A stretch of DNA of 12,487 bases from an uncultured Microbacterium sp. GTDB taxonomy: Bacteria > Actinomycetota > Actinomycetes > Actinomycetales > Microbacteriaceae. The DNA lies in NCBI GenBank assembly GCA_937988695.1, contig CALKHM010000057.1, positions 1-12,487 on the forward strand, written 5' to 3'. The position numbers were made by a program, and so were the translations under genes. Below, in pieces: positions 7,129 to 12,487 of the stretch (position 1 is the first letter of the stretch; every line of letters starts with the position of its first letter). Below the pieces are notes generated by a model that was given only the letters and a program-made list of their open reading frames with translations, was not told the DNA's origin and did not search any database.

Positions 7129-7150
7129 GCACGTGAGGAGGAGAAGGCCG

Positions 7151-8104
7151 ATGCTCGCATACGTCGTGCGCCGACTGGTCTTCCTGCTCGTCTCGCTGGC
7201 GGCCGCCGCCGTCGTCACGTTCGCGCTGCTGCGGCTGCTGCCCGGCGACCCGGCGAATGCCCTGGTGGCCGTGGGCGCCACGCCCGAGCAGATCGCCTCC
7301 GCGCGCCACGCGATCGGCTCGGACCAGCCGCTCGTGCAGCAGTTCTTCCACTGGGCCACGCAGATGCTGCGGCTCGACCTGGGCTCGTCGTTCGTGAGCA
7401 GCCTGCCGGTCGGACCGCAGATCGGGCAGCGGCTGCTGGTGACGCTGCCGCTGACCCTCATCGCGTTCGCCCTGGCGATCGTGATCGCCGCACCCGTCGG
7501 GTTCATCGCCGCCCGGTACAGCCGCAACGCGATCGGGATCGCGTTCTCGGCCGTCTCGCAGCTGGGCATCGCCGTGCCGGTGTTTTGGATCGGCATCCTG
7601 CTGGTGTGGGCGTTCGCGCTCGGGCTGCGGGTGCTGCCGGCCGGCGGCTTCCCGCAGCAGGACTGGGCCGATCCGGGGCAGGCGCTGCGCTCGCTCGCGC
7701 TTCCCGTGCTCACCATCGCGCTGGTCATGTCGGCCTCTGTCGCGCGTTACGTGCGCTCCGCGTGCATCGAGGTGATCGGCAGCGACTTCCTGCGCACGTT
7801 CCGGGCGCTGGGCGCGAGCTTCGGCAGTGCGATGCTGCACCACGGGGTGAGGTCGGTGGCCGTGCCGCTGGTGTCGGTGCTGGGCATCGAGCTGGCCACC
7901 ACGTTCCTGGGCGCCGTGGTGGTCGAGAACGTGTTCGCACTGCCGGGCCTGGGGTCGATGCTGGTGACCGGCATCGCTCAGCACGACTATCCGACGATCC
8001 AAGGCGTGATCCTGGTGACGACCCTGCTGGTGCTCGTGGTGGGGTTTCTCGCCGACCTCGTGCAGAGGATGCTCGATCCCCGACTTCGCGGAGGGCTGCT
8101 GTGA
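7151..8104 (+). CDS. ABC importer permease, DppB/OppB-like
   Basis: This 317-residue inner-membrane subunit forms half of the translocation channel of the peptide-type importer. I take the ATG at 7151, which has GAGGAG/AGAAGG just upstream and gives the typical N-terminus MLAYVVRRLV. The GTG at 7133 would place the ribosome site inside the gene. About six hydrophobic segments are seen, near 8-30, 99-121, 132-158, 182-203, 236-262 and 284-306. LLRLLPGDPA (26-35) is the usual DppB motif after the first helix. The EAA loop, which contacts the ATPases, is at about 206-226 (IEVIGSDFLRTFRALGAS), with Leu where many relatives have Lys in the RAKG motif. The GTGA overlap with the next gene shows coupled translation. 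Confidence 0.94.
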   Translation: MLAYVVRRLVFLLVSLAAAAVVTFALLRLLPGDPANALVAVGATPEQIASARHAIGSDQPLVQQFFHWATQMLRLDLGSSFVSSLPVGPQIGQRLLVTLPLTLIAFALAIVIAAPVGFIAARYSRNAIGIAFSAVSQLGIAVPVFWIGILLVWAFALGLRVLPAGGFPQQDWADPGQALRSLALPVLTIALVMSASVARYVRSACIEVIGSDFLRTFRALGASFGSAMLHHGVRSVAVPLVSVLGIELATTFLGAVVVENVFALPGLGSMLVTGIAQHDYPTIQGVILVTTLLVLVVGFLADLVQRMLDPRLRGGLL

Positions 8105-8952
8105 CCGACGTCGTGCCCACGGGCAGCCCCGTCCGTCGTCACCGGCGCTGGTCGGTGACGGCCACGCTGGGGGCTGTCCTGGTGGGCGTCGTGGTCGTGG
8201 TCGCGCTGGTCTCGTTCGTGTACTTGCCGTACCCGGCCGATCAGATCGGCGGCGGGCGACTGACCGGCCCCTCGCCCACGCACTGGCTCGGAACCGACAC
8301 CCTGGGCCGTGACCTGCTGTCGCAGCTCATGGTCGGCGCGCGCATCGCCCTGCTGGCCGGCGCCGGCTCGGCGCTGCTGGCCGCCGTCGTCGGGATCGTG
8401 CTGGGACTTGCCGCGGCGTTCGCGCAGCGCTGGCTCGACGACGGCATCGCCGCCGTGCTCGACGTGCTGATCGCGTTCCCGTCGCTGCTGTTGGCGATGC
8501 TCGTGGTCGCCGCGCGGGGCGCCACGCTGTCATCGGCGATCCTTGCCATCGGCCTCGCCTCGGCGGCCGTCGTGGCGCGGCTGACCCGCATCCTCGCCAA
8601 ACGCGTGCTGGGCGAGCAGTACGTGCTGGCCGCGCGCACCTCCGGCACGCGGTGGCTCGGCATCGTCATCCACCACGTCCTGCCGAACATCTGGCCGACT
8701 CTGGCCGTCATCGTCGCGCTGCAGTTCGGTCTCGCGGTGCTCGCCGAGGCGAGCCTGTCGTACCTGGGCCTGGGCGCGCCGCCGCCGAACGCCTCCTGGG
8801 GCAGCCTCCTGCAACAGGCGCAGGGCACCGTGTACGTGGCGCCGCTGGGCGCGATCGCGCCGGGCATCGCGCTGATCGTGCTGGTGCTCGGGATGAACCT
8901 GCTCGCCGACGGCATGCAGGACGCCTTCGACCCGACCCGGAGGCGGCGATGA
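8101..8952 (+). CDS. ABC importer permease, DppC/OppC-like
   Basis: This 283-residue second channel subunit pairs with the preceding permease. The start is the GTG at 8101, overlapping the previous stop as GTGA, with GGAGGG at 8090-8095 five bases upstream. The frame is open far upstream but there it overlaps the first permease. Features in order are a cytoplasmic basic N-terminus (RRHRRW), a first helix at about 21-41, and the DppC signature HWLGTDTLGRDLLSQL (61-76). Further helices lie at about 83-108, 117-138, 143-163, 201-217 and 250-269. The EAA-type loop VLGEQYVLAARTSGTRWLG (169-187) and LSYLGLG (219-225) also match the family. The N-terminal region is shorter than in many DppC proteins. 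It joins the ATPase gene by an ATGA overlap. Confidence 0.94.
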   Translation: MTDVVPTGSPVRRHRRWSVTATLGAVLVGVVVVVALVSFVYLPYPADQIGGGRLTGPSPTHWLGTDTLGRDLLSQLMVGARIALLAGAGSALLAAVVGIVLGLAAAFAQRWLDDGIAAVLDVLIAFPSLLLAMLVVAARGATLSSAILAIGLASAAVVARLTRILAKRVLGEQYVLAARTSGTRWLGIVIHHVLPNIWPTLAVIVALQFGLAVLAEASLSYLGLGAPPPNASWGSLLQQAQGTVYVAPLGAIAPGIALIVLVLGMNLLADGMQDAFDPTRRRR

Positions 8953-9775
8953 CCGAGCCGTTGCTGTCCGTCGAGAGCCTCACCGTGCGCACCGACGACG
9001 GAAAGGTGCTCGTCGATGATCTCAGCCTGTCGGCGGCGGCCGGTTCTCGGCTCGCCCTCATCGGCGAGTCGGGCTCGGGCAAGTCGCTGACGAGCCTGGC
9101 CATCATGGGACTGCTGCCCGACGGGCTCGCCGCCGAGGGGAGCATCCGCGTGGCCGGCCACGAGATGGTGCGCGTGGCGGATGCCGCGGCCCGGCGCGTG
9201 CGCGGCCGGCGCGTGGGCATCGTGTTCCAGGAGCCGCTGACGGCGCTCGACCCGTTGGCACGCCTGGGCGACCAGGTGGGCGAGGCGATCGTGCGCGCGG
9301 CCCGGCCACGGCGGATGTCGCGGGCGGAGCTTCGGGATGCCGTGCGGGCCGCGCTGACAGATGTGCGTCTGCACGAGGTCGACCGCATCGCCCATGCCTA
9401 CCCGCACGAGGCATCCGGCGGCCAGCGCCAGCGCGTCGCGATCGCGATGGCGCTGGCCGCGCACCCCGATCTGCTGATCCTCGATGAGCCGACCACCGCG
9501 CTGGATGTCACGGTGCAGGCCGCAGTGCTGCAGCTGCTGGATGTCATCGCCCGGGGCTCCGCGATGACGACGTTGTTCGTCAGCCATGACCTGGCCGTGG
9601 TGGCGAGGATGGCCGACGAGGCTGTCGTGCTGCGCGGTGGTCGCATGGTCGAGCAGGGCCCGGTCGCACGTCTGCTGACTGCGCCGCGGCACGAGTACAC
9701 GCAGCAGCTGGTGGCCGCCGCGCGCTCCCTGGACAGTGCCCTGGACGTCGGCGCGGCCGGGGAAGGGGGCGACCG

Positions 9776-9779
<4 letters not shown>
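8949..9779 (+). CDS. Peptide-type ABC importer ATP-binding protein, DppD/OppD-like
   Basis: This 276-residue ATPase powers the importer. It starts at the ATG at 8949 inside the ATGA overlap with the permease stop. All nucleotide-binding motifs are intact: Walker A GESGSGKS (39-46), Q-loop Q94 in VFQEPLTALDP, signature ASGGQRQR (155-162), Walker B LLILDEP (175-181), D-loop ALD and H-loop H213 in VSHD. The C-terminus contains the short HEYTQQL motif seen in this family, but no extended Cys-containing iron-sulfur tail such as some DppD/OppD proteins carry. The Ala in the signature (ASGGQ in place of LSGGQ or FSGGQ) is a tolerated variant. The gene overlaps the second ATPase by 4 bp. Confidence 0.94.
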
Positions 9780-10564
<785 letters not shown>

Positions 10565-10567
<3 letters not shown>

Positions 10568-10597
10568 GCGCGCTGATCGCACACGCGCGCCCGCTCA
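10565..10597 (+). terminator. Possible weak terminator hairpin after the transport operon
   Basis: TGAGCG (10565-10570, starting in the stop codon) is the reverse complement of CGCTCA (10592-10597), and an inner CGC/GCG pairing with a two-base bulge extends the stem. There is no U-tract, so factor-independent termination is doubtful. It is the only candidate structure at the end of the operon. Confidence 0.3.
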
Positions 10598-10624
10598 CGG
10601 GGTGCTCGTCGACCTGTCGCGCGT

Positions 10625-10636
10625 TACGCTGTGCGG
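10625..10636 (+). promoter_or_regulatory. Putative leaderless -10 element for the DUF2200 gene
   Basis: TACGCT (10625-10630) is followed by six bases and then the ATG at 10637, the same geometry as at the M20D and YceI genes. No Shine-Dalgarno is present just upstream of the ATG. A convincing -35 at 17-18 bp is not seen. Confidence 0.5.
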
Positions 10637-10981
10637 ATGCATCGGATCTTCCAGACCAGCGTCGCCTCGGTCTACCCGCTGTATGTGGCCAAGGTGGAGC
10701 GCAAGGGCCGCACGAAGCAGGAGCTCGACGAGGTCATCGCGTGGCTGACCGGGTTCGACGACGAGGCGCTGCAGCGGCAGCTGAGTGCCCAGGCCACGTT
10801 CGCGGAGTTCTTCGCCGCAGCCGAGCTGAACCCCGATGCCGCGCTCATCACCGGAGTGGTCTGCGGCGTGCGGGTGGAGGACATCGACGATCCGCTCATG
10901 CAGAAGATCCGCTACCTCGACAAGCTCGTCGATGAGCTCGCGCGCGGCAAGGCGATGGTGAAGATCCTGCGGTCGGCGTGA
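10637..10981 (+). CDS. DUF2200 domain-containing protein
   Basis: This small soluble protein of 114 residues spans the normal length of the DUF2200 family, whose function is not established as far as I know. The ATG at 10637 gives MHRIFQTSVASVYPLYVAK, the standard family start. The GTG two codons earlier is less likely. Conserved stretches are SVYPLYVAKVERKGRTK (11-27), the helix DEVIAWLTGFD (31-41), LITGVVCGVRVEDIDDPLM (70-88) and IRYLDKLVDELARGKAM (91-107). The single Cys (C76) lies in the conserved ITGVVCGVRVE segment. There is no signal peptide or membrane segment. It probably has its own promoter and is not tied functionally to the importer. It converges on the YceI gene with only six bases between the stops. 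Confidence 0.92.
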   Translation: MHRIFQTSVASVYPLYVAKVERKGRTKQELDEVIAWLTGFDDEALQRQLSAQATFAEFFAAAELNPDAALITGVVCGVRVEDIDDPLMQKIRYLDKLVDELARGKAMVKILRSA

Positions 10982-10987
10982 GCGCTG

Positions 10988-11680
10988 TCAACGCCTGGTC
11001 AGGACGAGGGAGAACTCGACGAGGCCGCTCTTGTCGACCTTCACGAAGCCGAGGTCGGGTGCCTGCACGCCGTAGTCGGAGAACGTGATCGGGATCCGTC
11101 CGGCGACCTGCGCCTTCTCGCCGTCGAAGACGGCATCCATGGTGACCGACACCGTGCGGGTGGTGCCGGCGAGCGTCAGCTCTCCGGTCGCGATGACGGT
11201 CTGCTTCGCGCCTTCTCGCAGAGGGGATGCCGGAGCCACCGGGTCGGTGAGCGTGAAGGTCGCCGTGGGGTAGCGGAAGGTCTGCATCGCCGTGTTGCGG
11301 AAGTACGAGTCGCGGCTGCCCTCGCTGGTCGCGATCGAGCCGACGTCGACGGTGAAGGATGCGGCAGTCACCGACCCCTCGTCGACGGTGACGTCGCCGG
11401 TCACCTTCTCGGTGCGCCCGTCGACGGTGACCCGGGTGCCGTTGAGCACCTCGGTGACGCGGTATCCCGCGTACGACCCGGCGCCGGCCTGCCAGTCGCC
11501 CTGCACGTCGGCCGGCGCGATGGTGGCGCCGGTGGTGGATCCGCCGGCGACGGTGGGCGCCGGATCGGGCGCACCGACGACGACGTCGCGGTAGAAGGCC
11601 GGTCCGGCGAACGCGACGGTCGCTGCGACCACGACCACGGCGCCGACGGTCACCAGGGCCACAACGGTGCGCTTGCTCAT
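10988..11680 (-). CDS. YceI-family protein with N-terminal membrane anchor
   Basis: The protein has 230 residues. The YceI fold is a lipocalin-like beta-barrel that binds polyisoprenoid-type lipids in characterised relatives. Residues 5-26 are one hydrophobic segment (VVALVTVGAVVVVAATVAFAG) after MSKR, without a lipobox or clear cleavage site, so a signal anchor with an extracytoplasmic domain is likely. A Pro/Gly/Thr-rich linker (35-60) precedes the barrel. Family features are DWQAGAGSYAGYRVTEVLNG (62-81), TGDVTVDEGSV (94-104), SRDSYFRNTAMQTFRYPTATF (122-142, the most typical YceI segment), GELTLAGTTRTVSV (166-179) and ITFSDYGV with the basic end. The start at 11680 gives the signal anchor directly. 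There is TAGGGT six bases upstream of the ATG. Its AGGG could also act as a weak ribosome site. The actual ligand is unknown. Confidence 0.92.
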   Translation of the reverse strand: MSKRTVVALVTVGAVVVVAATVAFAGPAFYRDVVVGAPDPAPTVAGGSTTGATIAPADVQGDWQAGAGSYAGYRVTEVLNGTRVTVDGRTEKVTGDVTVDEGSVTAASFTVDVGSIATSEGSRDSYFRNTAMQTFRYPTATFTLTDPVAPASPLREGAKQTVIATGELTLAGTTRTVSVTMDAVFDGEKAQVAGRIPITFSDYGVQAPDLGFVKVDKSGLVEFSLVLTRR

Positions 11681-11692
11681 CCCGCAACCCTA
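11681..11692 (-). promoter_or_regulatory. Putative leaderless -10 element for the YceI gene
   Basis: On the minus strand TAGGGT (11692-11687) is followed by six bases (TGCGGG) and then the ATG at 11680. It fits TANNNT with the transcript starting at the ATG. An alternative reading is that AGGG seven bases before the ATG is a weak Shine-Dalgarno, so this is the least certain of the three similar sites. Confidence 0.4.
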
Positions 11693-11732
11693 GGAAACAG
11701 CGCTGGGAAGAGCATTTGACGGGTGTGGCGCC

Positions 11733-11748
11733 CGCGATCGTGATCGCG
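11733..11748. promoter_or_regulatory. 16-bp palindrome in the YceI-DeoR divergent region
   Basis: CGCGATC (11733-11739) and GATCGCG (11742-11748) are exact inverted repeats separated by GT. They lie 53-68 bp upstream of the YceI start and about 165 bp before the regulator's promoter. It may be an operator for the YceI gene. No regulator is assigned. The rest of 11700-11870 shows no gene or other clear element. Confidence 0.4.
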
Positions 11749-11872
11749 TAGCGCGCGAGACGAGGGGATCTCACGGGCTGAGGACCACCTCGGGCCGACG
11801 CATCCTCATCCCGAGAGATCTCCGCGGGCGGTGACGGATGCCACAGGGCCTAAGGCGCGGCTTGAGGTGGAT

Positions 11873-11918
11873 CCAACATAAAACAACTCTTGTTTCATGT
11901 TGGAGTGTGTTGTAATCT
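11873..11918 (+). promoter_or_regulatory. Promoter and overlapping palindromic operator of the DeoR-family gene
   Basis: CCAACATAAAACAA (11873-11886) and TTGTTTCATGTTGG (11890-11903) are inverted repeats with one mismatch in 14 and a CTC spacer. A good sigma-A-type promoter is embedded: TTGTTT at 11890-11895, a 17-bp spacer, and TAATCT at 11913-11918. The -35 is thus inside the right arm of the palindrome, so a bound repressor would exclude polymerase. TGTTG occurs at 11898 and again at 11908, one helical turn apart. The stretch is strikingly AT-rich for this DNA. The predicted transcript starts near 11925, followed by AGGAG at 11931-11935. Autoregulation by the adjacent DeoR protein is inferred. 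Confidence 0.75.
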
Positions 11919-11941
11919 GTGGGAAACCACAGGAGACCACG

Positions 11942-12487
11942 ATGTATGCGACGGAGCGGCAGGAGCTCATCGAGCAGTTGCTCAGCGACGAAGGGCGGGT
12001 CGGTGTGCACGACCTGTCGCGTCGGTTCGAGGTCACCACCGAGACCGTGCGCCGCGACCTCGACGCCCTCGAGCGCTCCGGTGCGCTGCGGCGCGTGCAC
12101 GGCGGCGCGGTCGCGGCAGAGCGCCGCAGCACGGCCGAGCCCACGGTGGTCGAGCGCTCGCACCGCCGTGCGCAGGCCAAGGCGGCGATCGCCGCCCGCG
12201 CGCTGGAGGTGCTCGACGACGGGTTCCATGGCTCGCTGTTCCTGGACGCCGGCACGACGACCGCCGCCGTGGCCGAACTGCTGCCGCTGCGTCTGCGTGA
12301 GATCGGCGGCACGGCAGACGTCGTGACGCACTCGCTGACCCTCGCCCCTGTGCTGGCCGGCGCCGACGAGCTGTCCCTGACCGTCGTCGGCGGGCGGGTG
12401 CGCGGCGTGACGGCGGCCGCGGTCGGCGCGAGCACGGTGCGCACGATCGACAGCCTGCGCCCCGACATCGTGTTCGTGGGCACGAAC
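11942..12487 (+). CDS. DeoR/GlpR-family transcriptional regulator, 3'-truncated by window edge
   Basis: The first 182 residues are present and the frame is open to the last base. Family members are about 250-260 residues, so roughly 70-80 are missing. The ATG at 11942 is preceded by AGGAG at 11931-11935. Residues 1-57 form the DeoR helix-turn-helix: MYATERQELIEQLL, then DLSRRFEVTTETVRRDLDAL (24-43) as the recognition region, and the family-defining GALRRVHGGAV (47-57). From about 75 the sensor domain begins, with LDAGTTTAAVAELL (101-114), the sugar-phosphate-binding loop of this family, then VVTHSLTLAPVL and VVGGRVRG. Such regulators usually repress a neighbouring sugar-phosphate utilisation operon and are released by a phosphosugar. 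The MYAxERQ start and overall style recall actinobacterial regulators next to fructose/1-phosphofructokinase genes, which would lie just beyond the window. That is a guess from memory of the family. Confidence 0.93.
   Translation, partial: MYATERQELIEQLLSDEGRVGVHDLSRRFEVTTETVRRDLDALERSGALRRVHGGAVAAERRSTAEPTVVERSHRRAQAKAAIAARALEVLDDGFHGSLFLDAGTTTAAVAELLPLRLREIGGTADVVTHSLTLAPVLAGADELSLTVVGGRVRGVTAAAVGASTVRTIDSLRPDIVFVGTN

Noticed and set aside
5488..7728. A 746-codon open frame on the minus strand opposite the binding protein and first permease
   Set aside because: The plus strand frames carry unmistakable lipoprotein, SBP_bac_5 and permease motifs. The minus frame is a shadow of high-GC codon bias, with no family motifs and no ribosome site.
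11715..11745. TTGACG at about 11717 as a -35 for a plus-strand promoter
   Set aside because: No TANNNT hexamer lies 16-19 bp downstream. The much better TTGTTT-N17-TAATCT promoter lies closer to the DeoR gene.
11771..12483. Minus-strand frames of 186 and 225 codons opposite the DeoR gene, and plus-strand frames in the other phases
   Set aside because: The frame from 11942 encodes a canonical DeoR helix-turn-helix and DAGTTT loop and is open to the window end. The other frames are shadows that also cross the promoter region.

Overview
The window is high-GC, tightly packed DNA with ATG/GTG starts, 4-bp ATGA/GTGA gene overlaps and a marked excess of the hexamer GGATGC/GCATCC. This points to a high-GC actinobacterium. 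Microbacteriaceae (Microbacterium-like) is my best guess from protein style and word usage, but it is an inference. Nothing looks phage- or transposon-derived, and there is no rRNA, tRNA or CRISPR array.

Region 1 (1-3128, + strand) is the end of a catabolic operon. It holds the C-terminal part of a MalK/UgpC-type sugar-importer ATPase, an acetamidase/formamidase-family protein overlapping it by 4 bp, and an aldehyde dehydrogenase of the 2,5-dioxovalerate (alpha-ketoglutarate semialdehyde) type. The likely theme is import of a sugar-like or amide-bearing substrate and oxidation towards 2-oxoglutarate. The true substrate cannot be read from the window.

Region 2 (3172-10567) centres on peptide-type uptake. 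An M20D amidohydrolase on the - strand is divergent from a + strand series: a DUF1684 protein, a terminator-like hairpin, a family-5 solute-binding lipoprotein, a strong 16-bp intercistronic hairpin, two DppB/DppC-like permeases and two DppD/DppF-like ATPases. The four transport genes after the hairpin are chained by 4-bp overlaps. This is a complete oligopeptide/dipeptide-type ABC importer. The adjacent M20D enzyme could hydrolyse the imported amide or acyl-amino acid. The 328-bp divergent intergenic region (4399-4726) is unusually rich in short repeats.

Region 3 (10568-12487) holds a DUF2200 gene (+), a convergent membrane-anchored YceI-family gene (-), and a DeoR/GlpR-family regulator (+) cut by the window end. 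The regulator has a clear promoter whose -35 box lies inside a 31-bp near-perfect palindrome, probably an autoregulatory operator.

A recurring regulatory pattern links otherwise unrelated genes. M20D, DUF2200 and YceI each have TANNNT followed by exactly six bases and then ATG, with no good Shine-Dalgarno sequence, as expected for leaderless transcripts. No clearly novel defence or mobile system was found. The most interesting items are regulatory DNA/RNA structures and unusual gene pairings.
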